Shown in pieces: positions 1 to 5,973 of a stretch of 9,560 nt of DNA. The stretch covers positions 1-9,560 of the forward strand of contig CALWYM010000035.1 in NCBI GenBank assembly GCA_944385775.1, in the 5' to 3' direction. The stretch's first letter is position 1. Every line of letters starts with the position of its first letter. Origin of the DNA: an uncultured Oscillospiraceae bacterium (GTDB taxonomy: Bacteria; Bacillota; Clostridia; Oscillospirales; Oscillospiraceae). Made by a program: the position numbers and the translations under genes. The notes under the pieces were generated by a model that was not told the DNA's origin, did not search any database, and worked only from the letters and a program-made list of their open reading frames with translations.

Positions 1-363
1 GGTACGGAGCTCAGAAAAAAGCTCATCAAGGGATATTCTGTTCTTTTCCATTTCGCTTTGAATTATTTTTCCGTTTTCTATAAGAATACTTGGCTTACCG
101 CAAATAATTCTACGAAATTTTATGTTATGGATAGAAAGACTAGAAATTAAAACCTGAAGAGATAGCAAAGTCATTACAGGGACTATCCCGTAAATTAGAG
201 GTGTACCTGTATCAGCCAATGGCTGAGATGCCAGGTTGGATATTAAAACAGCTACTACAAGCTCCATCGGCTCAAGCTCACCAAGCTGACGTTTTCCCAT
301 CACTCTCATTGAGAATAGCAGTATAAAGAAAATAATAATAGTTCTGGTAAAGCTTATAGCCAT
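1..363 (-). CDS. DUF421 (YetF-like) membrane protein, N-terminal part, cut by window edge
   Basis: The reverse strand is open from an ATG at 363 to the left edge (121 codons, no stop). The N-terminus (about residues 4-20) is a hydrophobic segment, followed by MGKRQLGELEPMELVVAVLI, a hallmark of DUF421 proteins, then a second and third hydrophobic stretch and the ICGKPSILIENGKI segment that opens the cytosolic domain; the visible end, LDELFSELR, also fits the family. The start is preceded by GGGGGTGA at a 4-nt spacing. Family knowledge: DUF421 proteins (YetF, YdfS and others in Bacillus) are inner-membrane proteins of unsettled function, some linked to spore membrane properties. Here the gene is divergent from the ATP synthase operon, and a role in sporulation is only an inference from the spore-forming context. 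The C-terminal half lies outside the window. The family call is secure; the function is not known. Confidence 0.88.
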   Translation of the reverse strand, partial: MAISFTRTIIIFFILLFSMRVMGKRQLGELEPMELVVAVLISNLASQPLADTGTPLIYGIVPVMTLLSLQVLISSLSIHNIKFRRIICGKPSILIENGKIIQSEMEKNRISLDELFSELRT

Positions 364-412
364 TATGTCACCCCCTTTTTTAAATAGGATTTCACGAAAT
401 TTGGTTATTATT

Positions 413-440
413 CTTATAATTTAAGAACTTATTCTTGCAA
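413..440 (-). promoter_or_regulatory. Sigma-A-like promoter for the DUF421 gene
   Basis: On the minus strand TTGCAA (440-435) and TATAAG (418-413) are separated by 16 bp. These match the sigma-A consensus at 4/6 and 5/6. Transcription would start near 406, giving a leader of about 43 nt to the ATG at 363. A sigma-G-like reading (GAATA with AATAATA about 17 bp downstream) is possible but has the wrong first base in the -10 element. Confidence 0.42.
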
Positions 441-446
441 AGGAAA

Positions 447-472
447 GGTAAAGTGTTAACCGATTCTTTACC
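447..472. repeat. Spaced perfect inverted repeat (possible operator)
   Basis: GGTAAAG (447-453) and CTTTACC (466-472) are a perfect 7-bp inverted repeat around 12 bp that includes GTTAAC. A second, overlapping inverted repeat, TACCAT (469-474) and ATGGTA (495-500), shares the TACC arm, so GGTA/TACC occurs three times in 54 bp. The elements lie upstream of both predicted transcription starts, so they are more likely protein-binding DNA than an RNA hairpin. The first sits directly upstream of the DUF421 -35 element; the second ends 19 bp before the atp -35 element. No regulator is recognised. Confidence 0.4.
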
Positions 473-519
473 ATATTTTATCATTTGTCTCAAAATGGTA
501 TTAAATTCTAGTAAAGAAG

Positions 520-547
520 TTGACATTTTAACTTTTTTCTATATAAT
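520..547 (+). promoter_or_regulatory. Consensus sigma-A promoter of the ATP synthase operon
   Basis: TTGACA at 520-525 and TATAAT at 542-547 are both perfect consensus hexamers, separated by 16 bp. Transcription would start around 553-555, only about 11-13 nt before the TTG start of the first gene, so the leader is little more than the ribosome binding site. No other promoter of this quality was seen within the operon, so this is probably the main promoter for all ten atp genes. Confidence 0.85.
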
Positions 548-552
548 TAAAT

Positions 553-560
553 AAAGGTGA
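553..560 (+). promoter_or_regulatory. Ribosome binding site that selects the TTG start of atpZ
   Basis: AAAGGTGA lies 5 nt upstream of TTG at 566. The alternative GTG at 557 falls inside this site and would lie about 3 nt from the predicted transcription start, so the TTG is the better start. Confidence 0.7.
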
Positions 561-565
561 GAGTT

Positions 566-835
566 TTGAATTCAAAATATTCTTTTGTAAAAAGCATTGT
601 TTGGATTACCCAATTTGGATTATCTGTTGTTACGCCTCTTGTTGTCTCCATATTATTTGCTCTTTGGATTTCAGACAAATTCAGTTTGGGCAAATGGGTC
701 ATTGCAATTGGTTTGATCATGGGAATTTTGGGCGCTATTTCAGGTTTAAGAGCTTCTCTGAAATCCATTGCAATTATTTCAAAACAACAAGACAGCCAAA
801 AGGATAAAAGTAAATATTATAATGACCATAAATAA
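566..835 (+). CDS. atpZ: AtpZ/AtpI-family small membrane protein of the ATP synthase operon
   Basis: This 89-residue protein has two hydrophobic helices (about 16-36 and 43-65), a short glycine-rich second helix (IGLIMGILGAISG) and a charged, lysine-rich C-terminus. That is the two-helix architecture of the AtpZ/ATPase_gene1 family found at the head of atp operons. Family knowledge: AtpZ acts with AtpI in the membrane; roles proposed include Mg2+/Ca2+ supply and help with rotor assembly, and neither can be read from the sequence. The TTG start at 566 is chosen because AAAGGTGA precedes it at a 5-nt spacing; a GTG at 557 would add three residues but overlaps that site. It is the first gene after the operon promoter, 14 bp before atpI. 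The family call rests on size, topology and position, since the sequence is poorly conserved. Confidence 0.8.
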   Translation: MNSKYSFVKSIVWITQFGLSVVTPLVVSILFALWISDKFSLGKWVIAIGLIMGILGAISGLRASLKSIAIISKQQDSQKDKSKYYNDHK

Positions 836-849
836 ATGGGGTGAAACGG

Positions 850-1257
850 ATGTCGAAATATCGAGCAGAATTTATGCAGGTTATGAGAATTTCATTAATT
901 GAAATTTGTTTTGTAGCAGCAATGTATGTTGTTTATGCTCTCATTGGAAAATTTTCATTTAGAGTATTAATAGGTGGTATTTGCGGTACGCTGATTTCGG
1001 TTGCAAATTTTCTTTTTCTAACCTTCACTGTTATTAGAGCTGTTCAAAAAGCGGAACAGAATGAGACCAGTGTTTCTGCGAGGCTATCAATCCTGTTTTC
1101 ATCTACGATAAGACTGATATTTATTGCTGCTGTGTATATTGTTATAATAAAGCTTAATTTTTGCGATCCAATTGCGGCATTGCTTCCGCTTCTGTTTCTT
1201 CAAATAAGCATAAGATTTGTTGATTTTTTTAGTAAGGGTGGTGAAGCTGGTAAATGA
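850..1257 (+). CDS. atpI: ATP synthase subunit I (AtpI), c-ring assembly-type membrane protein
   Basis: The protein has 135 residues and four predicted membrane helices (about 15-33, 38-60, 80-101 and 104-125), with a glycine-rich second helix ending in NF, as in the ATP-synt_I family. Family knowledge: AtpI sits in the membrane and is reported to assist assembly or stability of the c-ring; it is not part of the finished enzyme. The ATG at 850 is preferred over an upstream in-frame GTG at 841 because GGGGTGA (838-844) lies 5 nt before the ATG and would itself contain the GTG. The last bases overlap the atpB start as ATGA (1254-1257), implying translational coupling. Position between atpZ and atpB agrees with the usual Firmicutes order. 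Sequence conservation in this family is low, so topology and context carry much of the call. Confidence 0.82.
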   Translation: MSKYRAEFMQVMRISLIEICFVAAMYVVYALIGKFSFRVLIGGICGTLISVANFLFLTFTVIRAVQKAEQNETSVSARLSILFSSTIRLIFIAAVYIVIIKLNFCDPIAALLPLLFLQISIRFVDFFSKGGEAGK

Positions 1258-2129
1258 ACGGTCCCAAGATTTATTTTCAAATTGGTCCGGTAAGTATTAC
1301 CCAAACCACAGTATCATCGTTTTTTGTAATGATTGTTCTGTGCGTTTTGGCACTTTTCTTGGGAAAAGGTCTTAAAAAAAGACATGGGAAAAGGCAGGTT
1401 ATTGTTGAAAAGCTTGTGTCTATGCTATACGGGCTGGTGGAAGATACTATGGGAAAGCATAATTCCTATTGGACTCCGTATATTGGCGCATTGATGATGT
1501 CTTCACTTTTTGGCTCTCTTATTGGAATGACTGGTATTTTTAGATCAGCTACTGCCGACCTTTCTACAACGTTAACATGGGCTCTTATGACAAGCGTTCT
1601 TGTTTGGGCATGTAATATCAAGCAGAGTGGTGTCCGGGGCTGGCTCAAGGGATTTTCTGAACCAATAAAAGTCATGTTGCCTATGAACATTATTAGCGAG
1701 ATTGCTCAACCAATTTCTATGGCTTTTCGTCACTTTGGAAACATTATGGGCGGAAGTGTTTTGACAAGTATTGTATATACAGGATTAGCTGGTATATCTA
1801 CGATGGTTTTAGGTAATCTAAGCAGAAGCCCCATTGCTGTACCGCTTATTTTGTTGGCGATTGGGATTATTGTTTTTTTTGTTGGTATAAAAAAGGTCAA
1901 GCTGTCGCTTAAAATTATAGGATCGGCAGTTGTGATTTTGGGAGTTTTTTCACTGCTTGAGATGTTTGACATACTTTCAGGTGTTCCGATTTTGACCTTA
2001 GGTCTTCCGGGTGTGCTTTCCCTCTACTTTGATATATTTTCCGGATGCGTTCAGGCGCTGGTGTTTAGCCTTCTTACAATGGTTTATGTGGGAAATGCTT
2101 GTCCGCCGCCTGAATCTGATTCAAACTAA
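1254..2129 (+). CDS. atpB: F1Fo ATP synthase subunit a
   Basis: Subunit a is the Fo stator channel that passes ions to and from the c-ring. The essential arginine is visible as Arg159 in PISMAFRHFGNIMGG, equivalent to E. coli Arg210 in its RLFGN context. The last helix (LYFDIFSGCVQALVFSLLTMVY, within about 257-278) carries the conserved Gln (Gln267, like E. coli Gln252). Hydrophobic segments lie near 20-37, 74-93, 105-121, 136-155, 157-185, 193-212, 218-237 and 247-280. At 291 residues the protein is longer than expected: Arg159 and Gln267 are 108 residues apart against 42 in E. coli, apparently because of an added hydrophobic hairpin at about 188-246. The residue nine places after the arginine is Ser168, where E. 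coli has Glu219. The ATG overlaps the atpI stop (ATGA), with GGTGGTGA 9 nt upstream. An 80-bp gap follows before atpE. Confidence 0.95.
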   Translation: MNGPKIYFQIGPVSITQTTVSSFFVMIVLCVLALFLGKGLKKRHGKRQVIVEKLVSMLYGLVEDTMGKHNSYWTPYIGALMMSSLFGSLIGMTGIFRSATADLSTTLTWALMTSVLVWACNIKQSGVRGWLKGFSEPIKVMLPMNIISEIAQPISMAFRHFGNIMGGSVLTSIVYTGLAGISTMVLGNLSRSPIAVPLILLAIGIIVFFVGIKKVKLSLKIIGSAVVILGVFSLLEMFDILSGVPILTLGLPGVLSLYFDIFSGCVQALVFSLLTMVYVGNACPPPESDSN

Positions 2130-2158
2130 CTAAATTGCCAAATTGTATGTGTATTTTT

Positions 2159-2176
2159 TCTGTTGGTATAAACAGA
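2159..2176 (+). other. Small hairpin in the atpB-atpE intercistronic gap
   Basis: TCTGTT (2159-2164) and AACAGA (2171-2176) form a perfect 6-bp inverted repeat around a 6-nt loop in the 80-nt gap before atpE. No T tract follows, so it is not a terminator. It ends 18 nt before the atpE ribosome binding site and could be an mRNA processing or stability element. It could equally be chance in AT-rich DNA. Confidence 0.3.
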
Positions 2177-2194
2177 TATAAATAAAGTAATTAC

Positions 2195-2200
2195 AGGAGG
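2195..2200 (+). promoter_or_regulatory. Strong ribosome binding site of atpE
   Basis: AGGAGG is a perfect anti-Shine-Dalgarno match 9 nt before the atpE ATG. Together with the open, AT-rich gap upstream it fits the need for many more c subunits than other subunits per complex. Confidence 0.8.
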
Positions 2201-2209
2201 AATTTTATT

Positions 2210-2449
2210 ATGGAAGAAGCAATCGTCAGAGCAGCAGTTGCAATTGGTGCAGGTCTTTGTATGGGATTTGGAGCACTTGGTCCGGCTATTGGTGAGGGAA
2301 TTGCTGTCAGCAAAGCTCTGGAAGGAATGGCACGTCAGCCAGAATCAGCAAATATTCTCCGTACCAATATGATTCTTGGTTGTGCTATAACCGAGTCAAC
2401 AGGTATTTATTCTCTGGTTATTTCCCTTATTTTGATCCTTTTTTACTAA
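2210..2449 (+). CDS. atpE: F1Fo ATP synthase subunit c (two-carboxylate ion site)
   Basis: This 79-residue hairpin protein forms the rotor ring. Helix 1 (about 5-38) has the Gly-rich packing stretch; the polar loop is ARQPE (41-45), which contacts gamma and epsilon; helix 2 (about 50-79) holds the ion-carrying Glu62. The motif ITESTGIYSLV gives Glu62-Ser63-Thr64 and Tyr67, the pattern of sodium-binding c subunits such as Ilyobacter tartaricus (Glu65, Ser66, Thr67, Tyr70). In helix 1, GPAIGEG places Glu29 where the Ilyobacter protein has Gln32; a Glu here together with the helix-2 Glu is the two-carboxylate arrangement described for Fusobacterium nucleatum. Sodium coupling is therefore a reasonable inference but has not been shown. 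The ATG follows AGGAGG by 9 nt. The 33-bp gap to atpF holds that gene's own AAAGGAG site. Confidence 0.97.
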   Translation: MEEAIVRAAVAIGAGLCMGFGALGPAIGEGIAVSKALEGMARQPESANILRTNMILGCAITESTGIYSLVISLILILFY

Positions 2450-2482
2450 TCATATTTGGTTTACTGAAAGGAGCAATTTGGG

Positions 2483-2989
2483 ATGTCTGGATTTGAAAGT
2501 ATTGTTGGTATAGATCCCTGGACAGCTCTGTTTACCTTCCTGAATATGATAATAACATTTCTCATACTCAAAAAGTTTCTTTTTGTCCCGGTTAAGAAAA
2601 TGATAGACAGCAGGCAGAAAGAAATTGATGATCTTTATTCTGACGCAAATGATTCCAAGGAAAAGGCCGAGGAAATGCTGGTGGATTACAAGAAAAAAAT
2701 TGAGAATTACCGTCAGGAAGGTGATGAAATAATAAAAAACGCCACTACTCGTGGTGAGAAGCGTGAGCAGGAAATTATCAGCAAAGCAAATGCTCAGGCT
2801 GAAGCTATTATAAGTAAAGCCCACGAAGACGTTATGCAGGAAAAGAAAAAGGTTCTCAACGAGGTAAAAAATGAAATATCTGATATTGCAATAGAAATTG
2901 CAGAAAAGGTTATTGAAAAGGAAATTGATGAAGAAAAGCACAAAAGCCTTGTTGAAGAATTTATAAACAATATTGGTGATGAAAAATGA
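2483..2989 (+). CDS. atpF: F1Fo ATP synthase subunit b
   Basis: Subunit b is the peripheral stalk linking the membrane stator to F1. The 168-residue protein has one N-terminal membrane helix (about 12-35, ending KKFLFVPV), the conserved juxtamembrane segment VKKMIDSRQKEID, and then a long, highly charged coiled-coil helix (about 40-155) rich in Lys, Glu and Ala. The C-terminal segment (IAIEIAEKVIEKEID, 135-149) is the usual delta-contacting end. Length and architecture are normal for a Firmicutes b subunit, and only one b gene is present, implying a homodimer. AAAGGAG lies 9 nt before the ATG. The stop overlaps the atpH start as ATGA (2986-2989), so the two stalk proteins are probably translationally coupled. 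Confidence 0.96.
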   Translation: MSGFESIVGIDPWTALFTFLNMIITFLILKKFLFVPVKKMIDSRQKEIDDLYSDANDSKEKAEEMLVDYKKKIENYRQEGDEIIKNATTRGEKREQEIISKANAQAEAIISKAHEDVMQEKKKVLNEVKNEISDIAIEIAEKVIEKEIDEEKHKSLVEEFINNIGDEK

Positions 2990-3525
2990 CAGAAAAGGGG
3001 AAAGTCTACGGTCTTTCTTTATATAACTTGGCGAAAGAAGAGAGTCTGTCTTTAGAAATCATGAATCAGATCGACTCAATTAAGAAAATTTTTAATGAAA
3101 ACCCCATGTATCTTAAGCTTCTATCACTTACGTCTTTGCCTAAGGCGGAGAGGTGTCAGCTTCTTGATGAAAGTCTGGGTAATCATGTTCAAAAATATAT
3201 TTTGAATTTTTTAAAGCTTCTTATTGAAAACGGAGCGATAGGTGATTTCAGCGATTGTATAGAGGCATACCGCAGCGCATATTACAAGGATAATAATATT
3301 TTAAGTGTTATTTGCGTCTCCGCTTACCCTTTAACAGGAAACCAAACAGAGAAGCTTAAGGGGAAGCTTGAAGCCCATACGGGCAAATCTATTGTATTGG
3401 CATCTAAAGTTGAGCCCGATGTAATCGGCGGCATCAGGCTTTTTATGGACGGAAAAAGCTACGATGGAACAATAGCGTCGAGGCTCAAAGAAAAAAAAAA
3501 AATCCTTTCAGAAACAGTTCTTTGA
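2986..3525 (+). CDS. atpH: F1Fo ATP synthase subunit delta (OSCP)
   Basis: Delta sits on top of F1 and ties the alpha subunits to subunit b. The 179-residue length is typical. The N-terminal six-helix domain covers about 1-105, beginning with YGLSLYNLAKEE. The C-terminal part holds the family signature region, VEPDVIGGIRLFMDGKSYDG, ending in a basic helix. The ATG overlaps the atpF stop (ATGA), with GGTGAT just upstream. An unusual feature is a 12-A run (3491-3502) encoding the tri-lysine near residue 170: removal of one A in the transcript would leave this frame and read without a stop into atpA, which starts 40 bp after the normal TGA. The sequence is divergent, as usual for delta, but context and signature make the call firm. 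Confidence 0.95.
   Translation: MTEKGKVYGLSLYNLAKEESLSLEIMNQIDSIKKIFNENPMYLKLLSLTSLPKAERCQLLDESLGNHVQKYILNFLKLLIENGAIGDFSDCIEAYRSAYYKDNNILSVICVSAYPLTGNQTEKLKGKLEAHTGKSIVLASKVEPDVIGGIRLFMDGKSYDGTIASRLKEKKKILSETVL
3491..3502 (+). repeat. 12-A homopolymer near the 3' end of atpH
   Basis: Twelve consecutive A residues lie within codons 169-173 of atpH (Glu-Lys-Lys-Lys-Ile). Runs of this length are classic sites for RNA polymerase slippage or replication length variation. Reading from 3503 in the frame entered after loss of one base gives no stop before the atpA ATG at 3566 and is in frame with it. Confidence 0.8.
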
Positions 3526-3565
3526 GCTTATTTCTGTACTGAATCTCAAGGAAAGCTGGTATATT

Positions 3566-5077
3566 ATGGAACTAAGACCAGAGGAAATTACGAAAATTAT
3601 TAAGTCCCAAATAAAAAATTATGATAATAAAATTCACGAAACCGAAACGGGAACTGTAATTCTTGTAGGAGATGGTATCGCTCGAGCTTCCGGGCTTGGT
3701 GACTGTCTTATGAATGAGCTTATTGAGTTCTCCAATGGGGAATTTGGCATTGCTCAAAACCTTGAGGAAAATACAGTTTCGATAGTTATACTGGGAGATG
3801 ATTCTGGGATAAAAGAGGGCGATACAGTATCTCGCACTGGAAGGGTCGTATCTGTCCCTGTGGGAGATAAGTTTATAGGCAGAGTTGTAGACGCTCTTGG
3901 TAATCCTATTGACGGTAAGGGAGAAATAGAATCTGAGGGGTTCCGTCCAATAGAATCTCCGGCACCGGGTATTCTTGATAGAATTGGTGTTTCCGTGCCG
4001 CTGCAAACAGGAATAAAAGCAATTGATTCTATGGTCCCCATAGGCAAAGGGCAGCGTGAGCTTATAATTGGCGATAGACAAACTGGAAAGTCAACCATAG
4101 CTATCGATACAATTATTAATCAAAAAGGCAAAAATTGTATTTGCATATACGTGGCTATTGGTCAGAAACGTTCTACTGTTGCTCAGGTTGTATCTACTTT
4201 GGAAGCTGCCGGAGCCATGGAACATACCATTGTTGTCAGTGCAACAGCTTCAGAACTTGCACCAATGCAGTATATTGCCCCGTATTCCGGATGTGCAATG
4301 GGCGAATATTTTATGAACAAGGGAAAGGACGTACTTATTGTATATGATGACCTTTCAAAGCATGCTGTCGCGTATAGGGCAATATCGCTTCTTATAAGAC
4401 GTCCGCCAGGTCGTGAGGCTTACCCGGGTGATGTATTTTACCTTCATTCTAGGCTTTTGGAAAGAGCGGCGTGCTTGTCTCCTGAAAAAGGCGGAGGCAC
4501 TATGACGGCTCTTCCAATTATTGAAACTCAGGCAGGCGATGTATCTGCGTATATCCCTACAAACGTGATTTCAATTACAGACGGACAGATTTTCTTGGAA
4601 TCAGAGCTTTTCCACTCCGGAGTAATGCCAGCAGTTAACCCAGGTATTTCTGTTTCCAGAGTTGGTGGCAACGCTCAGATAAAAGCCATGAAGAAAGTTG
4701 CCGGCTTTCTCAAGCTTCTCTATTCACAGTACAGGGAGCTTCAGAGTTTTGCCCAATTTGGTTCAGATCTCGATAAAGATACAAGAGAACGTCTTGAACA
4801 GGGTGAAAGAATTGTAGAGGTCTTGAAACAAAAGAATGGTTCACCTGTTCCTGTTGCCAAGCAGGTCTGTATTTTTTACGCTGCTTCCAATGGTTATTTA
4901 AAAGATATTCCAACGGTTGACGTAAAACGATTTGAGGAAGAACTGTATGCATACCTTGACACCGGCGGTCTTGATGTTGTTCAGTCGATTGAGGGGACCG
5001 GAAAGCTTGAGCCTGATGTGGAAGAACGGTTGAAAGAAGTTCTTACTCACTGCGTTTCAGATTTTTCTAAATCATAA
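3566..5077 (+). CDS. atpA: F1 ATP synthase subunit alpha
   Basis: Alpha is the non-catalytic nucleotide-binding subunit of the F1 hexamer. The 503-residue length is standard. Visible landmarks are the N-terminal beta-barrel domain (about 25-95), the P-loop GDRQTGKS (169-176; most alpha subunits have GERQTGK), the Walker B strand DVLIVYDD (255-262), the DGQIFLE strand (339-345), the PAVNPGISVS signature (355-364) and the following arginine finger Arg365 in SRVGG, which reaches into the neighbouring beta active site. The C-terminal helical bundle runs from about 375. The ATG is preceded by AAGGAAAG about 10 nt upstream, a weaker site than those of atpE and atpG. SD for atpG overlaps its stop. 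The reading frame is open upstream into atpH, which matters if slippage occurs at the A run there. Confidence 0.98.
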   Translation: MELRPEEITKIIKSQIKNYDNKIHETETGTVILVGDGIARASGLGDCLMNELIEFSNGEFGIAQNLEENTVSIVILGDDSGIKEGDTVSRTGRVVSVPVGDKFIGRVVDALGNPIDGKGEIESEGFRPIESPAPGILDRIGVSVPLQTGIKAIDSMVPIGKGQRELIIGDRQTGKSTIAIDTIINQKGKNCICIYVAIGQKRSTVAQVVSTLEAAGAMEHTIVVSATASELAPMQYIAPYSGCAMGEYFMNKGKDVLIVYDDLSKHAVAYRAISLLIRRPPGREAYPGDVFYLHSRLLERAACLSPEKGGGTMTALPIIETQAGDVSAYIPTNVISITDGQIFLESELFHSGVMPAVNPGISVSRVGGNAQIKAMKKVAGFLKLLYSQYRELQSFAQFGSDLDKDTRERLEQGERIVEVLKQKNGSPVPVAKQVCIFYAASNGYLKDIPTVDVKRFEEELYAYLDTGGLDVVQSIEGTGKLEPDVEERLKEVLTHCVSDFSKS

Positions 5078-5090
5078 GGAGGGACTGTTC

Positions 5091-5942
5091 ATGGCCGGTG
5101 TATCCATGAAGGATATAAAGCTTCGTATCAGGAGTATGGAAAGCACGAAGCACATTACAAAAGCTATGGAAATGGTAGCTTCCTCTAAATTACGTAAGGC
5201 GCAAGAGCGCGCACTTAGAAGCAGACCTTATTTTGAACTTGTCTACGATAAACTTACATCCATAGCAAGCGGCGATACAAGTTTGTCATCTCCGTATGTA
5301 GATGAAAGACCGGTAAAGAATAGTCTTTTCCTTGTTATTGAGGGAGACAGGGGCTTAGCTGGAGGATATAACTATAATGTTTTTAACCTTGCTGCTGGGA
5401 AAATGAAGGGAAAAAGTTCTGTTGTACTGCCTGTTGGTAAAAAGGCGGTTGAAACTTTTTCAAGCAAAGGTTATGCGCTTTTTGCAGCTGAGTACAGTTC
5501 TGCTGAGGATATTTCTGTAAGCGATTCATTTACAATGGCACGTCTTGTTTGTGAAGGATACCTCCGCGGCGATTTTGATGAGGTGTATATTGTTTATACA
5601 AATTTTGTATCAATGCTTGTTCAAACGCCGACTATTATGAAAATTCTCCCTTTAACCAGGGACGAAGTTTTTTCTTCAAAGGAAAAGAATACCTTCGTAT
5701 TATATGAGCCAGACAGCAGTACGGTGTTTTCCATAATAGTCCCGGAATATGTGGGCGGAATGATATATGGAGCTGTTTGCGAGTCGTGTGCCAGTGAGCA
5801 GTGCGCCAGGCGTAACGCCATGGAGGCTGCCACTAAAAATGCTGAAGATATGATAGAGGATCTGAGTCTTAAGTACAACCGTGCACGTCAGGGTGCTATA
5901 ACCCAGGAGATAACTGAAATAGTTGCTGGATCAGAAGCCTAG
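5091..5942 (+). CDS. atpG: F1 ATP synthase subunit gamma
   Basis: Gamma is the rotating central shaft. The 283-residue protein has the conserved N-terminal helix (MKDIKLRIRSMESTKHITKAMEMVAS, within 6-31), where the Met-Val-Ala-Ser region contacts the beta catch loops, a central Rossmann-like domain (about 75-200), and the long C-terminal helix ending in the signature ITQEITEIVAGSEA (270-283). No regulatory insertion like the chloroplast redox loop is evident. The ribosome binding site AAGGAGGG overlaps the atpA stop codon and lies 7 nt before the ATG, so translation is tightly linked to alpha. The gene ends in tandem stops, TAG then TAA (5940-5945). Confidence 0.97.
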   Translation: MAGVSMKDIKLRIRSMESTKHITKAMEMVASSKLRKAQERALRSRPYFELVYDKLTSIASGDTSLSSPYVDERPVKNSLFLVIEGDRGLAGGYNYNVFNLAAGKMKGKSSVVLPVGKKAVETFSSKGYALFAAEYSSAEDISVSDSFTMARLVCEGYLRGDFDEVYIVYTNFVSMLVQTPTIMKILPLTRDEVFSSKEKNTFVLYEPDSSTVFSIIVPEYVGGMIYGAVCESCASEQCARRNAMEAATKNAEDMIEDLSLKYNRARQGAITQEITEIVAGSEA

Positions 5943-5957
5943 TAACCTTTCAGTTTT

Positions 5958-5968
5958 AAGGAGATGAT
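5958..5968 (+). promoter_or_regulatory. Extended ribosome binding site of atpD
   Basis: AAGGAGATGAT matches the 16S 3'-end complement (AAGGAGGTGAT) at 10 of 11 positions, 5 nt before the TTG at 5974. The long match probably compensates for the weak TTG start of the catalytic subunit. Confidence 0.7.
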
Positions 5969-5973
5969 ATAAG

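Noticed and set aside
2130..2209. Internal promoter before atpE
   Set aside because: TATAAA-like stretches occur, but no -35 element lies at a proper spacing; the gap is better read as an intercistronic mRNA region.
2450..2941. Long minus-strand open frame of 163 codons opposite atpF
   Set aside because: It is the antisense of the Lys/Glu-rich coiled coil, giving a Phe/Leu-rich translation with no family likeness and no ribosome binding site; atpF on the other strand is certain.
3572..4098. Two minus-strand open frames of 169 and 114 codons opposite atpA
   Set aside because: Both lie fully inside atpA, show no recognisable motif, and are expected by chance opposite a long conserved gene.
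5946..5961. CCTT/AAGG hairpin that could hide the atpD ribosome binding site
   Set aside because: Only four base pairs with an 8-nt loop; too weak to support.
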